Positions 8,986 to 18,307 are shown, counted from the stretch's first letter. The stretch is 64,000 nt of DNA from Flavobacteriales bacterium (GCA_947470515.1 CANITF010000007.1:57455-121454); one strand, 5' to 3'. A program made the numbers and translations. The notes: generated from the sequence alone by a model not told the origin.

Positions 8986-9031
8986 TTTAAACTCATCGTT
9001 TTGCAATCATCACTCTTTATTTACCACATAG
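8986..9031. repeat. 46-bp intergenic direct repeat, copy 2
   Basis: Near-identical to 8862-8907. Immediately after it, CACTGAGTTTATCGAAGTG (9037-9055) interrupts the CATAG-rich tail, which then resumes as AAACATAGGTCACATAGG. The interrupting element resembles the one at 45141-45172 read on the other strand. Confidence 0.75.
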
Positions 9032-9106
9032 CGATGCACTGAGTTTATCGAAGTGAAACATAGGTCACATAGGTATGTCAATTCGCAATTCATTTTAAGT
9101 ATCTTC

Positions 9107-9139
9107 TTTAAAAAAGTTAGGGCGGAATTAATCCGCCCT
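9107..9139 (-). terminator. Terminator of the Nif3/zinc-ribbon operon
   Basis: Stem AGGGCGGA (9119-9126) pairs with TCCGCCCT (9132-9139) around a 5-base loop. On the minus strand it is followed by a T-rich run (complement of the A's at 9109-9115). It lies 38 bases past the zinc-ribbon stop. Confidence 0.8.
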
Positions 9140-9176
9140 TAACCAAAATTATGTAGGATAAAATCCGTAGTATTTC

Positions 9177-9926
9177 TTATGCTTCTTCTTCGCTAGGAAC
9201 TAAGATTCGCCCACAATGCTCACAAACCAACACTTTCTTTTTTGCTTGAATATCTAATTGACGTTGTGGTGGAATTTTGTTAAAACAACCTCCACAAGCA
9301 TCTCTATCAACAGGAACAACAGACAAACCGTTTTTTGCATTTTCTCTCAAACGATTATATGCAAAAACCAAACGATCATCGATTTTCTTTTTCGCTTCCT
9401 CTGATTTTTTCAACAACGTTTCTTCGTCCTTACGTGTTTCTCCAACGATCTCTTCTAATTCAGCTTGTTTCGTTTTCAAATCACCTTTACGGAATTCTAA
9501 ACGCTCTTTCGCTTCTTCGAACATCTCTTTTTTGCTAACACTTTTAAACTTCGCTTCCTTACTTTTCTTTTCGTGCAATTTAATCTCCAACTCTTGGAAC
9601 TCGATTTCTTTTGCAAGCGATTCAAATTCACGGTTGTTACGAACGTTATTTTGCTGCTCTTTGTATTTTGCAATCGCAGTTTCTGAATCTTTGGTCGCAT
9701 TTTTACGATCAACGATTTCAGTATCTACTTCTTTAATTTCTTCTTGAATTTTAGCAATTCGAGTCTCTAAGCCTTCCAACTCATCCTCTAAATCTTGCAC
9801 TTCCAATGGCAATTCACCACGGATAGTTCTGATTCTATCTATCTCAGAATCAATTTTTTGTAATTCATATAGAGCGTCCAATTTGTCCGCTACTGATACC
9901 TCTTTTTTAGTCGCAGTTACTGCCAT
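9177..9926 (-). CDS. Coiled-coil protein with C-terminal C4 zinc ribbon (DUF164 / zf-RING_7)
   Basis: A 249-residue protein. Residues about 15-185 are a long, highly charged coiled coil rich in E, K and R. The C-terminus holds two CxxC pairs (ACGGC and CEHC) spaced as a zinc ribbon, followed by an acidic tail. This architecture is a widespread bacterial family of unknown function, proposed to bind nucleic acid. It starts 3 bp after the Nif3-like gene, a pairing often seen in Bacteroidota. Confidence 0.9.
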   Translation of the reverse strand: MAVTATKKEVSVADKLDALYELQKIDSEIDRIRTIRGELPLEVQDLEDELEGLETRIAKIQEEIKEVDTEIVDRKNATKDSETAIAKYKEQQNNVRNNREFESLAKEIEFQELEIKLHEKKSKEAKFKSVSKKEMFEEAKERLEFRKGDLKTKQAELEEIVGETRKDEETLLKKSEEAKKKIDDRLVFAYNRLRENAKNGLSVVPVDRDACGGCFNKIPPQRQLDIQAKKKVLVCEHCGRILVPSEEEA

Positions 9927-9929
9927 GTG

Positions 9930-11024
9930 CTAAAAATAATTAATAGGATTCGTATTTATTACCGTTTTATGAACGGCAAAGGTAGTAAATTTTTTCTTCA
10001 ATATATCAGCAATTAAATCAGAAGTATATTGTTCACTTTCATAATGACCAATATCTGCGATTAAAATCTGATTTTCAGCATCAAAAAACTCATGATATTT
10101 AAAATCTCCCGTGATATAAACGTCTGATTTTAAACGTTTTGCTTGATTTAGTAAAAAACTTCCAGAGCCACCACAAAAAGCAACTTTTTTTATTTTTTTA
10201 TTTAGAAAAGCCGTATGACGAATACTTCCGCATTGGAAAATGTCTTTCAGTTGGGTTAAAAATTCAAATTCATCTATTTCAGAATCCAATTCACCAATCA
10301 TTCCGCTACCTTCATTTTCATTTTCATTCGCCAGCAGAATGATGTCATGAGCAACTTCTTCATACGGGTGAGAATCCTTCATTGCTTTTAGAACCTTTTG
10401 CACTAAATGAGCACTTACCAAATATTCAGCCTTGACTTCTGGAGCTTCACTTAATTCATTTAATTTCCCTGAAAAAGGATTTGCATCATTTACGGGTTTA
10501 AAAGTTCCCGTTCCAACAGTATTAAAATGACATTCTTCATAATTCCCAATTCTACCTGCTCCAGCTTCAAAAAGTGCATTATTCAGCGTTGAAAGGTATT
10601 CTTGAGGAACAAAAACACTCAATTTATACAAAACACCATTTTTAGGAGCTAACACCTTTAAGTTTTTCAATCCAAGTCGTTGACCAATCTCAAAATTTAC
10701 TCCTTTTGAATAATTATCCAAATTCGTGTGAATAGCATATAAGGCAATGTTATTCTTTATACACGCTAAGATTGTTCTTTCGATATAATTCGCACCAGTT
10801 AAAGATTTTAAACCTTTAAAAATAACTGGATGATGCGCAATAATGAGATTCGAACCTTTGAGAATTGCTTCTTCAACAACTTCTTCTGTGCAGTCCAAGC
10901 AAATCAATGCAGATGTAATTGATGTATTTTTATCACCAACCAACAACCCACAATTATCATATGATTCTTGACTCGATTTTGGGGCTAATTCTTCAAGATA
11001 TTGGATAACATCGCTTACTTTCAT
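9930..11024 (-). CDS. Nif3-like dinuclear metal-centre protein (YqfO type)
   Basis: A 364-residue member of the Nif3/DUF34 family. The first half carries AHHPVIFKGLKSLTG and the metal-ligand IHTNLDNYSKGVN. A central insertion (about residues 130-230, PII/CutA-like in the long YqfO form) is followed by the second Nif3 half ending DIGHYESEQY. The family forms toroidal hexamers with a two-metal site; earlier GTP cyclohydrolase labels are poorly supported. It sits in a tight three-gene operon with 3-bp gaps on each side. Confidence 0.9.
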   Translation of the reverse strand: MKVSDVIQYLEELAPKSSQESYDNCGLLVGDKNTSITSALICLDCTEEVVEEAILKGSNLIIAHHPVIFKGLKSLTGANYIERTILACIKNNIALYAIHTNLDNYSKGVNFEIGQRLGLKNLKVLAPKNGVLYKLSVFVPQEYLSTLNNALFEAGAGRIGNYEECHFNTVGTGTFKPVNDANPFSGKLNELSEAPEVKAEYLVSAHLVQKVLKAMKDSHPYEEVAHDIILLANENENEGSGMIGELDSEIDEFEFLTQLKDIFQCGSIRHTAFLNKKIKKVAFCGGSGSFLLNQAKRLKSDVYITGDFKYHEFFDAENQILIADIGHYESEQYTSDLIADILKKKFTTFAVHKTVINTNPINYF

Positions 11025-11027
11025 TTC

Positions 11028-11792
11028 CTAAATTTTTCTTGTCAAACCAAACGTAATTCCATAAGCTCTTCCCTTATGAATAAAACCATCTAATCTGGGA
11101 TAACTTGATGTTAATTGAATTCTTGCTTCTGGAGATACCATCAAAGCCCAATTGTTTTTAAAATTTAGTATTAAACCTACATTAAAGACAGAACTTAAGA
11201 CAACTGAACTATATCCAATTTTTGTTTTAACAGTTTCTTCCACTTTTGCATCTGTGCTTGTTGTCCATTGTGTTTCTTGGCGATAACCTGTAAACATTTG
11301 AGGGATCAAACCTGCTCCTACATAAAACTTTAAATCTTTTCCAATAGTGTAGTTAATTCTAACAGGCATTGAAATATAACTATAAAATTTTTGATATGAA
11401 AAGGATGTATCCGATGCTGAATAAGAATAACTTTCTCCATTTCGAAGAAAAGAAATTCCTCCATCCCACATTACGTGCTTATTGATCTGGCTTTGCATTC
11501 CAATTCCAAATGACCAAGTTGTTAGGTTCCTTTCATCTGCACGAATTCCAAGTGTATTTCCATAAATATCTCCGTTTTTTTCTAGAAGGCGATACGCTTT
11601 TGACCAATTGGTTACAAGATAAGCAGCAGTTGTTGATTCCTCCTTTTTCAATCCAATGGTATCCGTTTTTAAAGTTCCAGTTCGTTTTTTTTCTTCTTTT
11701 TTTGTTGTACTTGTTGGTTCACCGATTAGTATTTGACTTATGGTGCTATTTGTGTAAAACAAAACTGCAATTAATAGAATAAAACCTTTCAT
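11028..11792 (-). CDS. Outer-membrane beta-barrel protein
   Basis: A 254-residue protein with a signal peptide (MKGFILLIAVLFYTNSTISQ). After it comes a Lys/Thr-rich linker and alternating hydrophobic/aromatic strands with Gly-rich turns (FYVGAGLIPQ, FNVGLILNF). It ends with a barrel-like strand YGITFGLTRKI. This resembles the porin-family/OMP_b-brl_2 barrels common in Bacteroidota, probably eight strands. It is the first gene of the operon with Nif3 and the zinc-ribbon protein. No ligand or role is apparent. Confidence 0.75.
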   Translation of the reverse strand: MKGFILLIAVLFYTNSTISQILIGEPTSTTKKEEKKRTGTLKTDTIGLKKEESTTAAYLVTNWSKAYRLLEKNGDIYGNTLGIRADERNLTTWSFGIGMQSQINKHVMWDGGISFLRNGESYSYSASDTSFSYQKFYSYISMPVRINYTIGKDLKFYVGAGLIPQMFTGYRQETQWTTSTDAKVEETVKTKIGYSSVVLSSVFNVGLILNFKNNWALMVSPEARIQLTSSYPRLDGFIHKGRAYGITFGLTRKI

Positions 11793-11863
11793 TATTTCGT
11801 TATTTTTACAACTCTTTAAAAAGAGAAGATAACAAATATCGTAAAAATTAGAACAAGCAAGAT

Positions 11864-14746
11864 ATGAGCACGAAAGTAAAGAAGAAAAAAAGCCTTTTAA
11901 GAAGAATATTGAAATGGACAGGATTTACATTCCTTTTCTTATTGATTATATTAATTATCACACCTATACTTTTCAAAGACCAAATCAAAGAATTGGTTAT
12001 AAAAGAGGTAAATAAATCTTTGAATGCGAAATTATCTCTTGGCGATTTTGATCTAACGTTTTTAAGTACGTTCCCAAATATGACCATCGAGTTAAACGAT
12101 GCAAAATTGGTTGGAATGGATAAATTCAAAGGTGTTGAATTGGTGAATATTAAACAATTCGTTGCACACGTAGATTTTTGGAGTGTTGTATCTGGTGATC
12201 AAGTTGAAATAGACGAAATTCATTTAATTGATCCTTCATTTGATGTGCGCGTTTTAAGTGATGGCCTAGCAAACTACGATATTGTGAAGCCAGATTCCGT
12301 TAAAACTCCAGAAGAAGTTTCTGAACCTTCGAATTTCAAACTTTCATTAAAAGAATATAGCATCACAAATGCCAATATCAATTACGATGACCAATCTTCT
12401 GATATGGCAATGAACATCAAGAATTTAAATCATACTGGAACAGGCGATTTAACCGCCGATGTGATCGATTTTGAAACTACAACGAACATGGATAAAATGA
12501 CGTTTAATATGGACGGTGTTTCTTATCTTTCGGATGTAAAAACGGACGTAATTGCCAATATATTGATGGAATTCACAGAGAAATCGTCCAAATTCACGTT
12601 AAAAGACAATTCGTTTAAATTAAATGCCTTGACTTTTTCTGTCGATGGGTTCTATGAAATGTTAGAAGACAAAGACAACATGGATTTGAAATTGAATGCA
12701 TCAAAAGCAACTTTCAAAGAATTTTTATCCTTGATTCCAGCATTCTACCAATCAGGATATGAAAGTATGATTTCAAAAGGTAACCTAGAATTAGGTGGTG
12801 AAGTGAAAGGAATCATGGACGATAAAAACATGCCATGTTGGGATTTCAAATTGAATGTAGATAAAGCATCTATTAAATACCCTGATCTTCCAGGCACAAT
12901 CAATAATATTTTGGTAAAAGCAAGATCTAAATTCGCTGGTGGTGCAGACATGGATAAAATGACGATTGATGTCGATAAATTCCATGCTGACTTTGTTGGA
13001 AATACAATAGATGCCAATTTGAAAATGCGCAATCCAATGACAGATCCTTCATTGGTGTCAAAAATCAAAGCAAATGTAGATTTAGCAACATTGAAAAAAG
13101 TAATGCCAATGGCTGAAGGTGAATCGTATACTGGGAAATTGAAAGCTGATGTTGATATTAATGGCAGAATGAGCGCGTTGGACAGAGGAGATTATGAAGC
13201 ATTTAAAGCGTCAGGTACGTTGGAATTAATGAACATGATTTATAAAACCAAAGACTTAAATGAGGATGTAAATATCACGGACATGATTTTCAAATTTTCT
13301 CCTCAAAACTTGAGTTTGGAAAAATTAATCGCGAAAACAGGTAAATCTGATTTTCAGATGAATGGAAAAATTGACAATTACATGGGATATATGTTCCGTG
13401 ATGAATTGCTAAAAGGGAATTTCACGTTTAACAGTAACTATTTGGACATTGATCAATTGATGAACATCGTTCCTACAAGTGAAGCTGCTCCAACGGCCAA
13501 TGCTTCAAAAACAGAAGCTGCTCCTGCAACGACTGAACCGACTTTAATTCCAGATAATATTGACTTTTTGTTGAATACTTCAATCAATACATTGAGATAC
13601 AATAACATGGATATTAAAAATGTAAAAGGAGCTGTTAAAATGAAAGAAGAAGTTGCTTCTTTGGATAATCTTACCATGAACACAATGGGTGGTACTGTTG
13701 GTTTAGATGGAAGTTATGACACAAAAGACCATAGTAAACCAAAAATCAACTTCGCTTATTCATTAAAAGAAATTGATGTGAAACAATTAGCTGACAATTT
13801 CTTGACAATCGAAAAATTGGCGCCAATTGCGAAATTCTGTAAAGGAAAAATTAGTTCCGATTTTAAAATGAAATCAGATTTAACAGCTTCGATGGAACCA
13901 ATTTACGCTTCTCTAACAGGTTTAGGTGATTTTGCAACAAACACTTTAACAATCTCAGGATTCAAACCATTGGAGAAAATGGGAGAAGCGTTGAGCATGA
14001 ACAAACTTTCTTCTCAAACGGTGAAAGATGTAAAAGCGAAATTCCAATTTGCAGATGGTAAAATCAATGTGAAACCATTTGATGTGAACATGGGTAAAAT
14101 TAAAACGACTATTTCAGGATTTACCTCTTTCGAACAAGACATCAATTACGATATTAAAATGTTGATTCCGAAAGAAGAAATTCCAGCAGCCATGATTAAA
14201 ACTGTTGAACAAGCAATCGCTAAAGTAAATAAATTGGCTCCGAAATTAAATTTGGTATCTATACCAGATTTTCTTCCTGTAAAAGTTGGTTTAGGAGGAA
14301 CAGTTATGAATCCTAAGATCACCAACAATTTCAAGGAGTCTTTGATGGAAGCAACAGGTAACTTGAAAGAAAACCTCATCAACAACGTCAAAGAAACAGT
14401 TAAAGATTCTGCTAAAGCGATCATTAATGATAAGGTGAATGAAATTAAAGAAGATTTGAACGCTAAAAAACAGCAAATTTTGGATGATGCTCAAAAAGAA
14501 GCAGACAAAGTGAAAGCGGCTGCTAGAAAAGTAGCAAATGATGTTCGTTCCGCTGCAGCAAAAGAGTCAGATAATTTAATGAAAGAAGCAGGATCCAATC
14601 CACTCAAGAAAAAAGCAGCTGAATTGGCTAGTAACAAATTAAAGAAAGAAGCTGAAACGAAGGCAGTAAAAATTGAAAATGAAGGCGATCAAAAAGCGGA
14701 TGCTATCATGGCAACTGCAAGAGATAAAGCGGATAAGGTAAAGTAA
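11864..14746 (+). CDS. AsmA-family envelope protein with Ala/Lys-rich coiled-coil tail
   Basis: A 960-residue protein. An N-terminal membrane anchor (about residues 15-40, FTFLFLLIILIITPILF) is followed by the AsmA N-terminal signature (KSLNAKLSLGDFDLTFLSTFPNMTIEL). A long repetitive beta region typical of AsmA/TamB-like bridge proteins, thought to move lipids across the periplasm, runs to about residue 800. From about 820 the composition changes to a Lys/Ala/Glu helical tail (KEAETKAVKIENEGDQKAD) resembling a coiled coil. Transcribed divergently from the outer-membrane barrel gene, 71 bp apart. Confidence 0.88.
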   Translation: MSTKVKKKKSLLRRILKWTGFTFLFLLIILIITPILFKDQIKELVIKEVNKSLNAKLSLGDFDLTFLSTFPNMTIELNDAKLVGMDKFKGVELVNIKQFVAHVDFWSVVSGDQVEIDEIHLIDPSFDVRVLSDGLANYDIVKPDSVKTPEEVSEPSNFKLSLKEYSITNANINYDDQSSDMAMNIKNLNHTGTGDLTADVIDFETTTNMDKMTFNMDGVSYLSDVKTDVIANILMEFTEKSSKFTLKDNSFKLNALTFSVDGFYEMLEDKDNMDLKLNASKATFKEFLSLIPAFYQSGYESMISKGNLELGGEVKGIMDDKNMPCWDFKLNVDKASIKYPDLPGTINNILVKARSKFAGGADMDKMTIDVDKFHADFVGNTIDANLKMRNPMTDPSLVSKIKANVDLATLKKVMPMAEGESYTGKLKADVDINGRMSALDRGDYEAFKASGTLELMNMIYKTKDLNEDVNITDMIFKFSPQNLSLEKLIAKTGKSDFQMNGKIDNYMGYMFRDELLKGNFTFNSNYLDIDQLMNIVPTSEAAPTANASKTEAAPATTEPTLIPDNIDFLLNTSINTLRYNNMDIKNVKGAVKMKEEVASLDNLTMNTMGGTVGLDGSYDTKDHSKPKINFAYSLKEIDVKQLADNFLTIEKLAPIAKFCKGKISSDFKMKSDLTASMEPIYASLTGLGDFATNTLTISGFKPLEKMGEALSMNKLSSQTVKDVKAKFQFADGKINVKPFDVNMGKIKTTISGFTSFEQDINYDIKMLIPKEEIPAAMIKTVEQAIAKVNKLAPKLNLVSIPDFLPVKVGLGGTVMNPKITNNFKESLMEATGNLKENLINNVKETVKDSAKAIINDKVNEIKEDLNAKKQQILDDAQKEADKVKAAARKVANDVRSAAAKESDNLMKEAGSNPLKKKAAELASNKLKKEAETKAVKIENEGDQKADAIMATARDKADKVK

Positions 14747-14756
14747 ATATTGATAT

Positions 14757-14791
14757 AATCGAAAGTCTCAATTAAATTGAGACTTTCGATT
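14757..14791 (+). terminator. Inverted repeat downstream of the AsmA gene, probable terminator
   Basis: Seventeen-base arms, AATCGAAAGTCTCAATT (14757-14773) and its exact complement (14775-14791), around a single central A. It starts 10 bases past the AsmA stop. The following T-run is weak (TTCTT), so termination efficiency is uncertain. Confidence 0.65.
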
Positions 14792-14792
14792 C

Positions 14793-14823
14793 TTAATGCG
14801 TACTCGTCATATTCTCATTCACA
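14793..14823. repeat. 31-bp copy of the chaN 3' end (left copy)
   Basis: All 31 bases from TTAATGCGTACTCG to CTCATTCACA are identical to 17441-17471, the last codons and stop of chaN. Similarity ends abruptly on both sides. The TonB receptor gene lies between the two copies. The rest of the 14747-14980 gap has no gene. Confidence 0.9.
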
Positions 14824-14940
14824 GATTTTTTTCTAGCGGAATTCTTCACAAATGAATATCGAAGCTAATTCCAAAAATAAAAAACGTTAGAATTAATTCA
14901 AACAATGCCGCAAGAAATTGAAACAATAATCATCTGAATT

Positions 14941-14969
14941 AAAATTCCAGCAATTCAGCTTGGAATTTT
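14941..14969. promoter_or_regulatory. Inverted repeat just upstream of the TonB-receptor gene
   Basis: AAAATTCCA (14941-14949) and TGGAATTTT (14961-14969) are perfect 9-base arms separated by 11 bases, ending 12 bases before the preferred start codon at 14981. It could be an operator or an RNA hairpin covering the start region. The regulator is unknown. Confidence 0.35.
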
Positions 14970-14980
14970 ATGAACTTAAT

Positions 14981-17326
14981 ATGTACCGTATTTTTGTTTT
15001 TTTTCTCTTTTTTCATACTTTTTCATTTAGTCAAAACAATACACAAACAATTCGAGGAAGCATCACCGACAAACTATCCCAAACTCCTATAATTGGAGCA
15101 AGTATCCAGATTTCATCTTTACAAATTGGTTCAGTTTCAGATTCTAACGGGAATTATTCTTTGTCGATGCTACCACCAGATCGATATGAAATTAAGATAA
15201 GTTATCTTGGCTATAAAACACTCATTATTCCGAATGTGGTTGTGACTTCTGGAAAAGAAGTTATTCTTGATATTGCACTTGAAGAAGATTTTCGGCAACT
15301 CAACGAAATTACAGTTAAAGCAACGAACAAAGGTGGAACAATCAATAAATTAGCGAGTGTAAGTGCTAGAACTTTTTCTATGGAAGAAGTGAATCGCTAT
15401 GCAGGAGGCAGAAACGATCCAGCAAGGTTAGCCGCTAATTTCGCTGGTGTTAGCGCACCTGATGATAGTAGAAATGATATTGTCATACGCGGAAATTCGC
15501 CAGTTGGAGTTTTATGGCGAATCGACGGCATGAATGTTACCAATCCAAATCATTTTGCTTCTGTTGGAACAACTGGCGGCGCAGTGAGTGCATTGAATAC
15601 TAACTTATTGAAGAATTCTGATTTTTTCACTTCAGCTTTTCCTTCAGAATATGGAAATGCAACAGCAGGAGTTTTTGATCTTGGTTTGAGAAATGGTAAC
15701 AATAAAAAACGAGAAACAACAGTTCAAGCTGGTGTGATAACAGGTTTAGAATTAACAACAGAAGGTCCGTTCAGTAAAAAAAGTGATGCCTCTTATTTAA
15801 TAGGTTATCGTTATTCATTAGCTGGTATAGCTCAAGCTATGGGGGTAAATATTGGAACAACCGCTACTCCCTCCTATCAAGATCTTTCTTTTAAATTAAA
15901 CAGCGGCACTACCAAATTAGGTAGGTTCTCACTTTTCGGGATTTTAGCTTCCAGCACCATCAACATTGGTGGTGGTTCATCAAATACGCTTTATGGGAGC
16001 GGAAACAAAGTTGATTTTGCAAGTAAAATAGGAATAGGAGGTTTGAGTCATTTTAAGCAAATCAATTCAAAATCGTTCATATCTTCTAGTGTTGGTGTTA
16101 ATTATTCGAGTACTGACCAAACGTCATATGACTTCGACAAAATGGCTGATAGCATGTACACACGCGAAGTAAGTAACGTTGCAAAAACAACCTATTTTTT
16201 GAGTAGTAATTATAATTTAAAAATAAATTCCCGTCTGTTCTTTAAAGCAGGAATTCAAGATGAGATTATTGGCTTAGACCTTTATTATAAAACAAAAAAC
16301 AATATTTTTGCCCCAGAAAAACAAATTTGGGATTACAATAGCACTACTAATTTGGCTCAAGCGTTTGTTCATTTGAAATACGCAATAACAAGCAAATTAG
16401 TGGTGAACGCAGGAATACATTCACAACTATTCTTTCTAAATAATTCGACTTCAATTGAACCCCGATTAGGATTAAGTTACAATTTAACCACTAAAAGCAG
16501 CCTTAATTTTGGTTATGGATTACATTCGCAAATGCAACCGATAAATGTCTATTTCCTACAAAGTATAGATACTGATGGCAATACTGTTTATAATAATAAG
16601 AACCTAGATTTTACAAAAAGTCACCATTTTGTTTTAGGATATAACATTCAGCCATTTAATGATTGGCGGATTAAAACGGAAGTTTATTATCAATCCATCT
16701 ATAATGTGCCTGTTAATTCTTATTCAAGCAATTATTCCATGTTGAATACAGGTGCAACATTTAAAACGGATCTAACTGACAGTTTAGAAAATAATGGCAC
16801 GGGAACCAATTATGGTGTGGAACTTACGGTTGAAAAGTTCTTCAGTAAAGGATACTATGGATTATTTACGGCTTCTGTTTACAATTCAACTTATAAGGGA
16901 AGTGATGGAATTGAGCACAATACAGCGTTTAATGGTAGATATGTGTTCAACATTTTAGCAGGTAAAGAATGGAAGATTGGACAAGAAAAAAGAAATCGTT
17001 TTTCGATAGATATTAAATTCACCAACGCCGGTGGAAGAGCCTTCACACCAATTGATTTAACTTCTTCTGCAGCAATAGGTCATGAAGTACTTTCTGCTGA
17101 TGTCTATTCTAGTTACTATGACACATATTATCGTTTCGACCTCAAGGCTGGCTTCACGTTGAACAGTAAAAAACGAAAACTGTCACAAACTTTATCACTG
17201 GATCTGCAAAATGTTACTAATCACAAAAATGTATTTTCACTGAGCTATGACAATAAACTCCAGGGTATCAGTAAAACCTATCAACTTGGATTTTTCCCGA
17301 ATGTTGTTTATAAAATACAGTTTTAG
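14981..17326 (+). CDS. TonB-dependent receptor with carboxypeptidase-like N-terminal domain
   Basis: About 781 residues from the ATG at 14981, which begins the signal peptide MYRIFVFFLFFHTFSFSQ; an in-frame ATG at 14960 is also possible. Residues about 22-105 are a CarboxypepD_reg-like beta domain (GSITDKLSQTPIIGASIQIS...LGYKTLIIP). A plug domain follows (IVIRGNSPVGVLWRIDGMNV) and then a long outer-membrane barrel ending VVYKIQF. It has no SusD partner, so it is not a SusCD glycan system. Substrate unknown. The gene lies between two copies of the chaN 3' end, suggesting insertion. Confidence 0.88.
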   Translation: MYRIFVFFLFFHTFSFSQNNTQTIRGSITDKLSQTPIIGASIQISSLQIGSVSDSNGNYSLSMLPPDRYEIKISYLGYKTLIIPNVVVTSGKEVILDIALEEDFRQLNEITVKATNKGGTINKLASVSARTFSMEEVNRYAGGRNDPARLAANFAGVSAPDDSRNDIVIRGNSPVGVLWRIDGMNVTNPNHFASVGTTGGAVSALNTNLLKNSDFFTSAFPSEYGNATAGVFDLGLRNGNNKKRETTVQAGVITGLELTTEGPFSKKSDASYLIGYRYSLAGIAQAMGVNIGTTATPSYQDLSFKLNSGTTKLGRFSLFGILASSTINIGGGSSNTLYGSGNKVDFASKIGIGGLSHFKQINSKSFISSSVGVNYSSTDQTSYDFDKMADSMYTREVSNVAKTTYFLSSNYNLKINSRLFFKAGIQDEIIGLDLYYKTKNNIFAPEKQIWDYNSTTNLAQAFVHLKYAITSKLVVNAGIHSQLFFLNNSTSIEPRLGLSYNLTTKSSLNFGYGLHSQMQPINVYFLQSIDTDGNTVYNNKNLDFTKSHHFVLGYNIQPFNDWRIKTEVYYQSIYNVPVNSYSSNYSMLNTGATFKTDLTDSLENNGTGTNYGVELTVEKFFSKGYYGLFTASVYNSTYKGSDGIEHNTAFNGRYVFNILAGKEWKIGQEKRNRFSIDIKFTNAGGRAFTPIDLTSSAAIGHEVLSADVYSSYYDTYYRFDLKAGFTLNSKKRKLSQTLSLDLQNVTNHKNVFSLSYDNKLQGISKTYQLGFFPNVVYKIQF

Positions 17327-17440
17327 AAAATTCGATTCTCAGATAGAACGAAAAATGATTTGAATAACTGAAAAGATTAAGAACGTTTCTTGCGAATAAT
17401 TGTAATATATAAAATTGGTTTCTTTAACAATCGTGGAAAT

Positions 17441-17471
17441 TTAATGCGTACTCGTCATATTCTCATTCACA
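17441..17471. repeat. 31-bp chaN 3' end (right, in-gene copy)
   Basis: The native copy within chaN, encoding its last nine residues and stop. Identical to 14793-14823. Confidence 0.9.
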
Positions 17472-18307
17472 CAAATGATAAAATCTCCTTTTCCTAAATT
17501 CTCTTTGTCCAATTTTGAAATATTGGCTTGAGAAACAGTTGAAATTGTCATGATTTTCGCTTCAGGTTGCACTTGTTGAATGCACCAAACAATTCCTTGA
17601 TGAAAATCTGAATGATACGCTCCATTTAAATGGTAAACGATATTATCTGGTTTTTTATTCAACATGATAAAATGTGACATTGTTGCGTCTTTAAACGCTT
17701 GCGCTTCCATCAAGTGGCTTCCTTCCATGTGCTCTTCCATTTCTTGCAGCGCAGAATATTGAGATAACGTTGTATCGATTACAAAATTCAAAGGAGTCAT
17801 ATACGCTTTGTCCAAATCAGTCAGAGAATCCAATGCTGGTCTTCCGCTTTTAAATAAAAGTGAAGCATATCTTCTTGGAACATTAGATGCCAAACAAAAC
17901 AATTTATTTTCTTTTGCAAACATCACTAATGGTTGATAATCTGTTGTGTAATTCGGCCATAACCTGCACGAATCTTTGAAAAACTTATCGCTGACAATTC
18001 CTTGCATATAATCATTCATCAACATTTGTTGGTCTTGCTCAAACATCTCAAATCCAACTTGTAATTTTGTTCCATGTTGCTTGTATAAAGCCTTCAACAT
18101 TTCTAATTCCAACCAATGAGAAATCGGATTATCATGGTATTCGCCAAAGAAAACATACTCTTGCGCCAATGCACTTTTTTGCATCTTTTTATAACTCACC
18201 TTTTTTCCTTTTGAATTATAAATTATATATGCTCGATCATTTTGAGCAGTTAAATTCAATGAGCAAACAAAAAGAAGTGCGATTGTAACGAGTAGTTTCA
18301 TTTTCAT
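17441..18307 (-). CDS. ChaN-family haem-binding protein
   Basis: A 288-residue secreted protein with a signal peptide (MKMKLLVTIALLFVCSLNLTAQ); the cysteine there lacks a good lipobox. The mature part has the ChaN/DUF399 signature VFFGEYHDNPISHWLELEML, GFEMFEQDQQ and NIVYHLNGAYHSDFHQG. In Campylobacter, ChaN is an iron-regulated haem-binding lipoprotein working with an outer-membrane haem receptor. The TonB-dependent receptor next door is convergent (114 bp), so a shared haem role is possible but unproven. Confidence 0.85.
   Translation of the reverse strand: MKMKLLVTIALLFVCSLNLTAQNDRAYIIYNSKGKKVSYKKMQKSALAQEYVFFGEYHDNPISHWLELEMLKALYKQHGTKLQVGFEMFEQDQQMLMNDYMQGIVSDKFFKDSCRLWPNYTTDYQPLVMFAKENKLFCLASNVPRRYASLLFKSGRPALDSLTDLDKAYMTPLNFVIDTTLSQYSALQEMEEHMEGSHLMEAQAFKDATMSHFIMLNKKPDNIVYHLNGAYHSDFHQGIVWCIQQVQPEAKIMTISTVSQANISKLDKENLGKGDFIICVNENMTSTH

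Noticed and set aside
8829..9176. tRNA or small RNA gene in the 348-bp gap
   Set aside because: No cloverleaf or tRNA T-loop pattern seen; the content is explained by direct repeats and a terminator.
9277..9747. Long plus-strand frame (156 codons) antisense to the zinc-ribbon gene
   Set aside because: It is Ser/Phe-rich and mirrors the Lys/Glu coiled coil on the other strand; no start context or family features.
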